NCBI GenBank assembly: GCA_964058845.1
Contig: CAXKVR010000443.1
Coordinates: 1 to 22,865 of the forward strand
DNA length: 22,865 bases
Reading direction: 5' to 3'
DNA from: Carex sylvatica
Lineage: Eukaryota; Streptophyta; Magnoliopsida; Poales; Cyperaceae
Shown here: positions 9,303 to 20,900 of the stretch, in pieces
Layout: every line of letters starts with the position of its first letter
Numbering within the stretch: the first letter of the stretch is position 1
Notes under the pieces: generated by a model
Databases searched by the model: none
What the model saw: only the letters and a program-made list of their open reading frames with translations
Told to the model about the DNA's origin: nothing
Made by a program: the position numbers and the translations under genes

Positions 9303-10306
9303 TAATCTAGTGATAAAAATAATGTTCTCAGTGTATAATATTGTAAATTTAAAATCTAAATGAAAAGATTCTCGTAAATATTAAATAGTTGAATTGATGG
9401 TCAATAAGTCAAAATAATCTCATTGCTGATTATAAAAAATAGATTTTATATAAGATATCGCATGTACAAAATTCTTATAATATTTTTTTTAGATATTTAA
9501 AGATTAAAATTAGTCTCATCTTTTAAAAAAAAAAAAACTAATTGAACAACAATACACGCAATCGAATATTTCTGTCTCGGAGACTTAGGACCGAGTCGGT
9601 CGTTGTTTATTATTATTATCTCGTTGGCTTGTTACAGTCAAACACTCTCTATTCAACAAATTGACATATTACTATTAAGATTAATATTAAAGTGCATAGT
9701 TACTATTTATTCACATGCATTTTTCTTGGGAATAATATTGGAATTTATTGACAATTTGGACTATGGCTAAAATTGACGTTTATTTTTTAATCTAGTGATA
9801 AAAATAATGTTCTCAGTGTGTAATATTGTAAATTTAAAATCCAAATGAAAAGATTCTCGTAAATATTAAATAGTTGAATTGATTCATCTCTAATTTTGAC
9901 ATTAATAAGCTGATGGTCAATAAATCAAAATAATGTCATTGCTGATTATAAAAAATATATTTTATATAAGATATCGCATGTACAAAATTCTTATAATATT
10001 TTTTTTAGATATTTAAAGATTAAAATTAGTCTCATCTTTTAAAAAAAAAAAAACTAATTGAACAACAATACACGCAATCGAATATTTCTGTCTCGGAGAC
10101 TTAGGACCGAGTCGGTCGTTTTTTATTATTATTATCTCGTTGGCTTGTTACAGTCAAACACTCTCTATTCAACAAATTGACATATTACTATTAAGATTAA
10201 TATTAAAGTGCATAGTTACTATTTATTCACATGCATTTTTCTTGGGAATAATATTGGAATTTATTGACAATTTGGACTATGGCTAAAATTGACGTTTATT
10301 TTTTAA
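9303..10306. repeat. Near-identical tandem duplication of about 0.5 kb
   Basis: Copy 1 (about 9303-9787) and copy 2 (about 9788-10306) both begin taatctagtgataaaaat and end gacgtttatttttt. They share even the A-run after tctcatctttt. Copy 2 has about 31 extra bases (near 9883-9914, attcatctctaattttgac...) that are also present in the older upstream copy near 8845, so copy 1 probably lost them. A few substitutions separate the copies (tgtata/tgtgta, cgttgttt/cgtttttt). No reading frame is shared. Confidence 0.88.
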
Positions 10307-10876
10307 AATTATGGACGTTCAAATTTGATAAGTTACATATCCATCTTTTTCTAAAAAAATAAAAAATAAATTAGCTTGACATTTAAAATAAAATTTATAC
10401 TATCTCATATATATGTATAATTGTATATAGAAAATAATAGAATTTGATACAAGTTATTATTGTTCGTCACACAACTTGAATTTTACCGTGATTTGTATTT
10501 AATGATCTCTGATGGAATGCCAAATAATACTCAATTTATAACAAACTGAAAACCAACTGATAAAAACAGTATATCTATTAAAAAAATTTAGAGTCTTTAA
10601 ATATAATTTGAAAAATATTGTCAAAATTACCAAATTAATCTATTCTCCATGGATCTCGCATTTAAGAATATAAGATATTGCTCAGTCTAATAATTGCTAA
10701 CTATTATTTTGAACCCCTAACTTATTACTTGAAGTGCATATTTCTTCCGATTTAAATAATCATTCATTTTAATTATAAGTTTATAACACACACTTATTCG
10801 AATTAAGTAAAAAATAATAACTTTGGAAGAAATCAATACTTCAAACGCTAAAAAAATGTATTCCTTACCTCATATA
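10307..10876. other. AT-rich spacer, nothing recognised
   Basis: It has no long reading frame and no inverted or direct repeat longer than what base composition would give. It ends at the first of two related hairpin elements. Confidence 0.5.
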
Positions 10877-11007
10877 ACAAAATATTTTTGTTTAGATCTG
10901 AGCCGTTCAATCAGAATCCAGGCCTCCGAAATGAAATGCACGAGACTCTTTTAATGTTTGTGCGGATTATGACTGAACGGTCCAGATCTAAACAATAATA
11001 TTCTGCT
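10877..11007. mobile_element. Small hairpin MITE-like element, copy A
   Basis: The left arm aatatttttgtttagatctg pairs with the right arm cagatctaaacaataatatt. Just inside, gccgttcaatcag pairs with ctgaacgg. The middle carries ccgaaatgaaatgcacgag. It is related to the element at 11432-11571 and in the same orientation. Confidence 0.6.
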
Positions 11008-11431
11008 AGCTCAGATGATATGAATTCAAAAGAATGTACACTCTTTTTTTCAATTGAAATTAACCCACTTTATTTCTCAAGTTATATTTTTTTGTTCTCA
11101 GATTTATTTCTGATTTCCTTTTTTCTGTTGTCCGATCTTTTCAAAATGAACCTGTAACTTTTCACGTGGCTATTTGATTCAGTCCCATAATGGGTCACAT
11201 TTGATCGTTTGTGCGTTCAGACTTCAGAGTTCAGACCAGAGAAAAAGTTCCGCAGGAAGAGCTACCTAAATCACATGGACATGGTTCACGTGTGGTCGCT
11301 GGAACAGTTGAACTGGTTATGGGTGCACGACACGTCGGAGCATTGTTGTGGGTGTATGGAATTAGGATTCTGTTCCTCTCCAATTGTACAGACCACTGTC
11401 CACTAGATGCGGGAATCTATATCCTCTGAGG
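11008..11431. other. Spacer between two related hairpin elements
   Basis: The part from 11200 to 11430 is noticeably richer in G and C than its surroundings and stays open in two overlapping frames (65 and 72 codons). Neither translation resembles a protein I know. Two CACGTG hexamers lie at about 11165 and 11288, but the nearest downstream gene begins more than 2.6 kb away. A captured gene fragment is possible but unproven. Confidence 0.35.
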
Positions 11432-11571
11432 TAACAGAATCTTTTTGTTTGGATGACAGCTGTCCGATCGGAATCCGAACCAACTGATCCGAAATGAAAC
11501 GCACAGGATAGTTTTAATAGTTGTGCAGATTCTGATTGGACGGTCCATTTCCGAAAAGGAATATTCTGTTA
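11432..11571. mobile_element. Small hairpin MITE-like element, copy B
   Basis: The left end taacagaatctttttg matches the reverse complement of the right end, which reads taacagaatattcctttt. The interior shares ccgaaatgaaacgcac and gattggacggtcc with copy A at 10877-11007. Copies A and B therefore belong to one family. Target-site duplications were not clear. Confidence 0.6.
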
Positions 11572-12749
11572 AGAATAAATTCCTAGAAGCGGTGCTGCTG
11601 ACAAAACCAAAAAGTAGAAAGTAGTCTTTTGCCTCTCCATTCCCAGTGTAAATTAAAGAGACATTAGAAGGAACCGAATTCTTGGTCCCTGTGGCAGGAA
11701 TGCCTCTAGGGTTACTGCATGTAAATTTTCAGTTTAAAAATAAATAGTAATTGAATTTTTTTTTATCAGTGATCAGAGAAGTGATCAACTTCTTTTAACA
11801 GTATCAGCTCTATATATAGTGACTGAAAGAACAAGAAATTTCTACATCCAGAGAAGCAGAGAATTTGAATTCACACTGAGGACTTCAACAGTAAAAAAAA
11901 AAAAAAAAAAATTTAATTTCTCAAACCCCATTTCATACAACAAATATTTAATAATTCGGCAATTTCCTCTTACTTCTATGTACAAAATGAGATTTAAAAA
12001 ATACTGAATAATTCAGCATTTATTTACAAAATGAGATTTAAAAAATTCAATGATACAAGTTTAATCTTTTTTTTTTTATGTTATGAATAAAAAAATCGCC
12101 AGATTTAAAAATGTTTGTTGACTTTTGAAAGTTTAAATCTTTGCTATATATAATACTAATACAACATAAATGATAAAAATCTTGGTTGATGTCATTTTTA
12201 CAAAAACACATATTAATAGACATAGTACCTAATTTACGCAATTGGTGTTTGCATACATTTTGTTAAACATTTCATTAGATTCCTTGAAGAAAAAATTAAA
12301 GTAAAATAGTGACTTTATTAAAATATGTTTGCTATGTCTATAATAAAAACAAGATTCTTATATAAAAAAAAAACAATTAAAACAGTACTAAAGCCACCAT
12401 ATATGCTTTAATTTTAAATTCCATTTCATAAATTTACTTTGAATTAAACTCGACAACTTGGAAAACATATAAAAGTACCAATTAATTAATTAATCAATGG
12501 AAGGATAGCAAGGAAAACAACAAATGTTTTTTTTTTTTGGTCATCTAGCTTAAAATGGATCTCCTTGAGATAATTTTTTTTATGGAAGCGATTTTATTTT
12601 GTTAAAATGATCCACCTAGCATCATCTTTACGAACGTACCTGTTGAACCATTTTTCCACTGTACCCTTTAAAACTTTGAAATTGTATATTTTCTCCTCTA
12701 AGATTTATAATAACATACTCACTCTTTTAAATTTTAACAACTCATAAAT
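11572..12749. other. AT-rich intergenic DNA, minor repeats only
   Basis: It holds an A-run at about 11893-11910, a short direct repeat of tacaaaatgagatttaaaaa (11981 and 12025), and an attaattaatt microsatellite near 12480. Open frames on both strands are low-complexity and begin or end in A/T runs. No gene is supported. Confidence 0.5.
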
Positions 12750-12942
12750 TTATACAGTTACCTTTTGTATTGAAACTCGTTTCAAATTTATAAAATAACC
12801 AATTTATTATTTGAAAGCGAGATGAAGATCTTTGCTTTTCTAATCCGACCCTTGTTAATACAAATAATTTATTCCATTTGAATTTTGAACCTGCGTCTTC
12901 CACACATAGAGCACTGTCCTTTGCCACTAGAATACGAGATAT
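12750..12942 (-). mobile_element. Possible tRNA-derived SINE fragment
   Basis: On the minus strand, ctagtggcaaagg (about 12918-12931) resembles a pol III A box, and caggttcaaaattc (about 12879-12892) resembles a B box. The spacing is about 40 bases, as in the tRNA-related heads of plant SINEs. The following sequence is AT-rich and has no sure end, so the left boundary is a guess. It does not fold into a functional tRNA by eye. Confidence 0.4.
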
Positions 12943-13080
12943 GGTATATGAAATAAAGTATTATTTCTTTTTACAATAATGGAGAGATTATAATTTGTAA
13001 TTTTTTTTCTAATTTAATATGAAAAAAAAATCAAGAACGTGCAAGTGATGACTATTAAATTTGATATAGAAATATAAAAG

Positions 13081-13340
13081 TCCTTTTGGTGTTGTTTGGC
13101 AAAGATATCATTTAGTTTCCTTAATTGTTTAATCCTGCTGAACACCGACTTCTCAATGTTGATCAAAACAACCTTCTTTAGCCCCTTTTGCTTGGATCTT
13201 AATTACTTGTCTTTTTTCAAGGCACATCCCCTTCCTTTAGCTATCTTAATCCCCTGCCTCTTCCTTTAGCTTACCAAACAACCTCTCCATAGCACAAATT
13301 AGTATTTAATCTCCCATGTGTTACCAAACAGCCCATTTGA
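13081..13340. mobile_element. MITE-like element with TGTTTGG-type termini
   Basis: The left end ttttggtgttgtttggcaa faces an inverted ttaccaaacagcccatttg at the right. TGTTTGG near both ends is common among plant MITEs. The interior is C/T-rich with repeated cttcctttagct. Target-site duplications were not identified. Confidence 0.4.
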
Positions 13341-13952
13341 GTTTTACATTTAGCACTCAAAATAGCAGCGTCACAAATAAAAATAAAAATAAAAAGACAA
13401 TAAATCAAGCTATTTCTTCATTATCTTTCAATAGTACTTAATAGTTTCTCATTATATATTTTTCTAATAAAGAGTTTTCTATTATATATTTGACACAAAT
13501 TTTTATTAAATTTCTACTATAATTAAAATAATTCATAAAAGAATAAATTAGATATAAAGTATAAACAGATAAAATTCACGCTTAATAATTTAATTGTTAC
13601 TCTCAAAATAACACTACCTGTATTATAATTAACTCGTTTGACCGAAGTTGGTTAACCCTTTTTAGGCTGGAATTGTTAAAAAAAGAAGCCGATATAGTTA
13701 GCAAGTACCAACAGAAACATAATAACACAGACCTCTTAGAAGAGGAGAAGAGTTAAACAATTATTTGTTATTACTATTTAGTTTCGTTATACTTGCCTTG
13801 CCCCCCGCTTTCAGTTTCGTCGCATTACCAGTTTAATGAATCCCAGTTTATCAGCAACGGAGAGCTAGAGCTCTAGAACTGGAGAGGAGCTGTCCAATTT
13901 CAGAGAATCAAATCATAGCTGAACGGCAAGTTGGTGTGTCTGCTCGCGTCAT
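13341..13952 (+). promoter_or_regulatory. Upstream region of the ABCD1 gene
   Basis: It is AT-rich to about 13780 and then shifts to more balanced composition (cttgccttgccccccgctttcag) where transcription of the ABCD1 leader may begin. I see no sure TATA box. A short palindromic gagctagagctc lies near 13862-13873. Confidence 0.35.
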
Positions 13953-14080
13953 ATGATAAGTGTTCCTTTCTGTACTAAAATTACGCCTCCTCTCCTTTCG
14001 TCTCTCTCTAAGCCCCGCCTCCAGCACCCGCTGTCGCGATCTGATAAGGTCTCAGAGGAGAGCCTTTACTCATCGACTAG
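13953..14080 (+). other. Probable ABCD1 5'UTR exon with an open upstream ATG frame
   Basis: C/T-rich sequence (cctcctctcctttcgtctctc) ends in GACTAG|GTAAAA, a good 5' splice site at 14081. An ATG at 13953 opens a frame that has no stop up to the donor (42 codons and two bases). Every acceptor I tested upstream of the main ATG either puts this frame out of register or meets a stop before 14997. It is therefore more likely a uORF than an N-terminal extension, if transcripts include it. Confidence 0.45.
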
Positions 14081-14996
14081 GTAAAATTTCGCTCCCTACT
14101 TTTGATTTTTGAGTAGTTATCCCCCAATCTCTCTTCCGATCACCAATCAAATCCATTTCTGCCTTCGAAAAATCGGTAAAAGAAAAAAAATAGTCCGGAG
14201 AATTACTCAGTCTCTTCCGATTCATGCGTAATTTCGCCCAAAACGCGACCAGTCGATAAGGAAAATCGACCACTATTGGGATCATGGGATGCTGGTAGAT
14301 TTTCCAAATTACGGTAGCACAATGGACTATTGCTTGCTATGGTAAAAGGTCCTAATTTTAAGGTACTTTCCAAACAAACAATTTGGGAACGCGGGTTGGG
14401 GGGGGGTTGGGGGGGGGGGGGAGTCTCTGCAAATTCCTTTGAGTTTGTCGAACACTACTCGAGAGGTTGAGATTCTAATCAGTTAATCAGTAATCTTGTT
14501 TAGGCAACTGGCTTCAGAACTCTTACTAGCTCGAAATAAGCAACTGGCTTCAATTATTAACTCAATCAAATTGTTGACCCAAGGATTCGAATTTCAGTCT
14601 GTTCATACTTGTACGGGTAGGGCTATTATTAGCTGCAGATTGCGGGTGTAAAAATATTACTGTTGTTTGACCATATAGCCATTTTTATTTTAACCCTACA
14701 TAACTCAACTAATCTTCTGCGGGCAATAACTTGTGCGGTGTTTTTAGCCTCACACTTTTTAGTGTAATATATATAGGTACCATGGGTGGATGCTAATCCT
14801 ATAAGTTTCTTCTATTTCTCTTATTCTGGGGGTGCTGATGAAGTTTTTTTTTTTTCTGCAAACAGTTTCAGGTTCATTGAGTTAAAAAGAGAATGCCTTT
14901 TCAATTAATCTCAGCCAAGTTAATTTCTTGCTCCTGTTCAAGTTCAAATTGTAGATAACTTTGTCTCATTGCCTCATTGCTCTTTCTCAAAGAAAC
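14081..14996 (+). other. 5'UTR intron and rest of the leader of ABCD1
   Basis: It begins with the donor GTAAAA. The acceptor is not certain: aacag at 14865, tttcag at 14871, ctcag at 14914 and tgtag at 14954 are candidates. The first two would leave another upstream ATG at 14894 in the mRNA. An open minus-strand frame at 14070-14285 is a shadow. Confidence 0.5.
14393..14421 (+). repeat. Poly-G tract with G-quadruplex potential
   Basis: The tract reads G3-TT-G9-TT-G13, so 25 of 29 bases are G. It can supply four G-runs of three or more in several registers. It lies about 310 bases into the ABCD1 5' intron, on the coding strand. Confidence 0.85.
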
Positions 14997-17900
14997 ATGT
15001 CATCTCTACAACTACTAAAGCTAAAAGAGCATGGCCGTGACCTTGTGTCTTCAAGAAGGTTCTCTGTCCTAACTTATCTTATGATGCCATTATTTTCCTG
15101 CAAATCCCTGAAAAAAAGAGGAATATACTGCTTACCCTGATGAAACAAGAGAATTATTACCAGAATGAGAAAATAGCCAGCTTTGCATATTTTAAAACAT
15201 TGGATTTAGGATGTATAGAGAAATATCTCATGCCTTGAATCAGTTTAAATTCTTTGGTTTTTCACGGTTTACAATGAATCGCTTCTCATTGGTATTCCAT
15301 TATAAAGTTGTGAAATTAATTCGAACAAAAACATGCAATATTTGATAGACGGGCGCTTGCCCTTGTATCCGGTGCTGTTATTGCGGGAAGTACTGTAGCA
15401 TACATGCAGTCACGGTACCGCAGATCCCGGCGGCGAGATTCCTCTAATCATGCTTTGGCTCCTACTGATGGGTCGGTTCGGGATGGCAAGGATGGTAAAT
15501 TAACTAGCACGCAGAGGCGAAAGGGAAGCATAAAATCTCTACATGTATTGGCGGCTATCTTGTTAAAGAACATTGGCGAAAAAGGGGTGCTTAATCTATT
15601 TTCCCTTGCCGTTGTTGCAGTAAGTCTTCCCTTCATTTATTTTTAGTTTTGCAAATATTATGTTCCTGCCAGGGATCAAGTAAATGCAGTGTTATAAATA
15701 CCAGTTTTGACCGGAAAAAATCTGGTCCCGGATCCTTTCCGGTTTGTTTGGAAAATATTTCTACCATTGAACCGGTAAAAACCAGGTTAATTGACCGGTT
15801 TTTGATAAAAATCGATTACTTGTCCTTCAAAAAATCTGGGTTTTGAACGAGTTCAATTTTTGATGTGCTTTTCTTTCATTAAATGAGAGAGTTTGAGAGA
15901 GTAATAGGGGACAGCTACATAGGCTTATAGGTGGCGCTTATAAAGTTATAAAAATGAAAGTGGATACCCAAGATATTGTCTCGTCTTGCAAAATTTGAAT
16001 ATAAGACCTCAAATGTATCGGGTATGATAAAATAGCCAATTTTGTGTAGCATAGCAACTACTCCTATTTGTTTATATTTTGTTCTTTTCAAAATAACAAT
16101 TGTTATTATGTTATTATTCATTCTATCCTTTGTTAAGGACTTAATTTATTATCATTACAAAATAGCTTCTTGATAATTATTCAATATATATATATTTTTT
16201 TGAATGTTATGTTTCTTCCCCTTTGAAGAGAACACTTAGTCCTTTGTTAATATAATAATTATTTTCATTTTATTTGAATGAGGTAGTTCGAAACATGTCT
16301 ACAAACAGTATTATATTTACATTATTCAATATGTATGTGTGAATTTCTATAGATATACTACATAAAAAATATGATTATTTTATAAGAATCCTCATTTCTC
16401 ATATAAATGCAAGTCTCTGAAAAATCAGTTGTCGAACCGATTGACCCTGCGGCCTGAATAATGAACTGTCGATTCGTTTACAAGGTGGGCGTCTTCCGAT
16501 AACATGGTTCAATGTCATTAATGCCACAAAGTCCCAATTTCAAATCTTGACCTAAACTAGTCTACTTATTCAACAATTAGGAAATATAAACCTATTTTGC
16601 TTCACTCAACCTCAATTATGCATCTGAGCTTCAACTTAGTTCTGAAAACAAACCTACTTAAGCCCTATTATGATTCAGCTTGTTAATTTTACGCTGTACC
16701 TCAAGCAGGTCCGGTATAAGTTGATGCGAGCTTTATTAACCTCAACCATGCAATTAATACCAAGAAACCAAAAGTGGGAAACAAAGTTAGTAAAAGAAAA
16801 GCCAAAATGCAGTATGCTAGCATTATACCAAGAAACCAGTATCCTTTGTCTTGACTCATAGATTATATTTATTATGCGAAAACATTATGTCTTGTAAGAA
16901 TTTATGATTTTCCATTTGATTCTCACAAATTATATAACAACATATTTTCAGGCTTTACGCACCGCTCTAAGCCACAGAATGGCACGGGTCCAGGGATTGT
17001 TGTTTCGAGCTGCTTTTCTTAGACGAGTTCCTGTCTTTATGCGGCTCATTTCTGAGAACCTGCTAATTTGCTTTCTCCAGTCGACTATTTTCTCTGGTTC
17101 CAAGTACCTTACAAGTTACCTTGGCCTTCGCTTCAAGAAAATCTTGACTGACCATGTGCATGCTGATTATTTTGAGGTAGAGATCTATTAGTGAAGATCT
17201 ATGTATTTCTTTTTCGGATGTTGATTTGTACTGTCAGTCTCCTCTGTCCTAGAGAAATTACATGGCCCACTGTTGTGGGCTTTTGTCATTGTTTCCAATT
17301 CATCTGGGATTAAATTTCTGACGATGGATGAAATTTGAGCTACAGCATATTCAGATTAAACTTCTTAACACAGTGATTCAAATAATAACATTTCGGATAT
17401 AGTGAGACAGTTTCTTAATTATTTGTTCTTTTTGGCAGAATATGGTGTATTACAAAATGTCACATGTAGACGATAGAATCAACAATCCTGAACAAAGGAT
17501 TGCAAGCGACATCCCGAGGTTTTGCACTGAGCTCAGCGAAGTCATACAGGATGATCTAATAGCAGTTACCGATGGCCTTATATACACCTGGCGTCTTTGT
17601 TCTTACGCAAGTCCAAAATATGTTCTTTGGATACTGGTATGCAGTATGCATATTGATTTAATTTAGCGAGTTGTAGGTTTCAACACCAGTCATTGTAATC
17701 TGTGTTGGTTTGGAAAAGAAAAGTGCAAATCAAATGAAGTTGAAATAAGTTCTTTTGAAAAATAGAAAGATACCCAACATACAAATAAAATATAACCACA
17801 TACCACAGAGTTAAATGTTAATCTATAAGTATAATAAAACCAATCATCAGAGGGATCTGGATTCAAGTCAGGAAAAAAACAAAACTTTTGTTAGACTAGT

Positions 17901-20900
17901 TGTATGCTTGATCAGGAGAAAAATGCATTGTCGGTTTTAAGAACAGAAGTTATATATGGGCCCAATATTCTCAGTCCTATTTTCTGGTGGTAATATTACA
18001 CATTTAGGTATACATTTTACAATCTGCCTGTCTCTCTCTCTCTCTCCCCCCTCCCTCCCTCCCTCCCTCCCTCAGGCATATGTACTTGGAGCAGGGGCCG
18101 CAATAAGGAACTTCTCTCCTGCCTTTGGCAAGCTAATGTCGAAGGAGCAACAACTTGAAGGTGAGTACCGGCAACTACACTCACGGTTGCGCACCCATGC
18201 TGAGAGTGTTGCCTTTTATGGGGGTGAAAAGCGTGAGGCATCACACATCAAGCAGCGTTTCAGGTCCCTAATTCAACACATGAACGTTGTGCTCCATGAG
18301 AACTGGTGGTTTGGCATGATCCAGGATTTTCTGTTGAAGTATCTCGGTGCAACTGTTGGCGTGGTTCTTATAATCGAGCCGTTCTTTTCTGGGACTCTGA
18401 AGCCGGATACTTCTACCTTGGGCCGGGCTGAGATGCTGAGTAATTTGCGTTACCACACTAGTGTGATTATTTCACTTTTCCAGTCGCTAGGTACACTTTC
18501 GATCAGTGCCAGAAAATTGAACCGGCTCAGGTGTTTCTTCTATAAACTTATTGTTTTCTTTGTCTTGGTCATTCGCAACTGAAAGACATAATTGGGACAG
18601 TATTGTGTAATTTTGGCAGGGACTATGGTTATATACTGTTGTATGGTTTGGGGGTACTGATTAGTTGTATCATAAACCCACCTGGCCACTCTATTTGTTT
18701 CACTCTGTAGTTTGAATTCCCTTGGTTGGAACTCAAGCTGATGGAGAGAATCTGTGCGTACTACCAATGTCTCCACTTCTTGCAGGTTATAATTGTCTTT
18801 AACCCATGGACCTGAAGTATGTAGGTGTAGTTCAGTTCTATTGTTGAAATTACAGGAGAATGACTATTGAATTTGGTCTTCTTGTTAAATTATTTGTGCA
18901 TTTTATTTCGATACAGTGGCTATGCTGATCGCATTCATGAGCTACTTGTCGTAGAGCGTGAATTAACTTCTGCGTACGAACGGTTGCCACTGGGCAATAA
19001 TTGTACACAGAATTACATGACTGAAGCAAGTTATATTGAGTTTTCAGATGTAAAGGTACGTTGTCACTTGTTCTGATCACAGTTTCCCATTATGTAATTT
19101 GCTTGCTTTTGTTATTAGCCTGTACTTTATTTATCCTAATCTTTATGTATAATGAGATTTATGACACAGGTGATTTTAACCATTTTGATGTTCACACTTC
19201 GGTTCTTTTGATTAAAATCATGGCTTTTGTTTTTTTTTATATTATTTTCTGATGTTCTGATAGTTGTGATGACTTTTTAGGTTGTTACTCCAACAGGGAA
19301 TGAGTTGGTCAAAGATTTAACTCTCAAGGTCGAAACCGGTTCTAATCTATTGATCACAGGTGGAAATTAAGCTACACTAGTTTCAACTTTTGCACTTGTT
19401 ATATTTTAAATTTATCGATGATATTTCTGTTATGTTTTTCTGGTTTTGTCTACCCTTTATTTTTTTTTCTCCTTTACATTTCAGGCCCAAATGGAAGTGG
19501 GAAGAGTTCTCTTTTCAGAGTTCTTGGAGGCTTGTGGCCACTGGTCTCAGGCCACATTTCAAAGCCGGGTGTTGGTTCAGACCTAAATAAGGAGATCTTT
19601 TATGTACCACAGAGGCCATACACAGCAGTCGGTACGCTCAGAGACCAGCTCATATACCCGCTCACTCCAGACCAGGAGACTGAGCCACTCACCCCCGAAG
19701 GCATGGTCGAGCTGCTAAAAAATGTAATAACCTTTTTCTTATATGAATGAGCTAAATTCCAACCACTAAAAGCTGATGCCACAATAATGTGGTTCAAGAT
19801 AGATTACTTTAAAGCTTTGGTAGCCGAGAGTTAAACTGAACTTGATTGCTTGTTAGATCAGGTTTATGGTATGATTCAGTGGTGATTTAGAATGGTAGGA
19901 TTTTAGGTTGATCAGGACTAGTGATTTACGTAGGAGCATGTTAGTGGGGTGCTATTTGATAGACTCTATGCTGCTAACTTAAATTGCGTTTAGCGTTTTT
20001 ACCGATAGTGGCCTATTTAGTGCCGTAGCAGACAAATAACATATATTTTAGCGGGAATAGTGGACTTCTTCACTAATTTAGCAGACTTTTCTAAAATCTA
20101 CCCTAGTAATTTTTATTACCAAACCCTTGTTTTATTTTTTATTTAGTGTTTTAACTGTGACAATGACTATTTTTAAAACATGCATGGTTTAATGGTTGTA
20201 TTTTTATTATTTTAATTAGTTTTTATCATTTTATGTAATGCAATACTTAATTTGTTGTAGTTACTATTGCACAATATTTTTTTACTTCTAATTTTTTTAT
20301 TTTAATATAGAAACATTATTTGACTTGTTATTACAATATGATTTTAGATTTTGAGATATTTTTTTATTGAATTCATTGTCTACAAAATAAAAAAGATAGT
20401 CTGAAAATAATTTCCACTATGAATTGATACCGCATGTTAAACGCCCGCTGTCCGCTATGACAAATGCCACCACTATGAATCCACTATCTGCTATTTAAAC
20501 CTTTGATAATGATTTGAGTTAGGGTTCTCAGTTAACTGACTTGTCTCGATATCCCAGCTTCAGTTATTGCTCTGTAACGACACAAATGAGTTGAAATAAC
20601 ATGAATTCCTCACTAATTATTGTATTGTATGAGTATCCAGAGTTGAATACATGCTGATAAGAAGAAAAATTGAAACCATGCCATTCGATGTAGACCTCGT
20701 CTCATTCTAGAGATGGTTTCAGGACAAAACCATACCAAGACTTTTCTTACAGAAAATATGAAATACTATAAATTGGGGGCAGAATTTGTGATTGGAAAAA
20801 ACAATTATGTGATTATGTATAACAAAGATGTTTACTCTAAAATGCTGAATTTGTTTCTGACTTCTCAGGTTGACCTAGAGTACCTGCTGGACCGGTATCC

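Noticed and set aside
9590..9605. accgagtcggt followed in copy 2 by a T-run looks like the 3' hairpin of a Cas9 tracrRNA
   Set aside because: Only the 11-base stem-loop matches. There are no CRISPR repeats, no anti-repeat and no cas genes, and the sequence lies in a duplicated plant repeat. It is coincidence.
11209..11429. Overlapping 65- and 72-codon frames in GC-richer DNA
   Set aside because: No similarity to any family I know, no clear splice or promoter context, and both frames are open over the same bases. Kept only as a possible captured fragment in the findings.
17956..18075. Start codon and S/L/P-rich frame before ABCD1 coding exon 5
   Set aside because: The [15 protein letters not shown] stretch is the translation of the CT/CCCT microsatellite and lies in the intron.
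20713..20868. Open frame upstream of the ABCD1 signature exon
   Set aside because: It joins the exon in frame, but the family sequence begins exactly at VDLEYLL after the cag acceptor at 20868. The upstream part is AT-rich intron.
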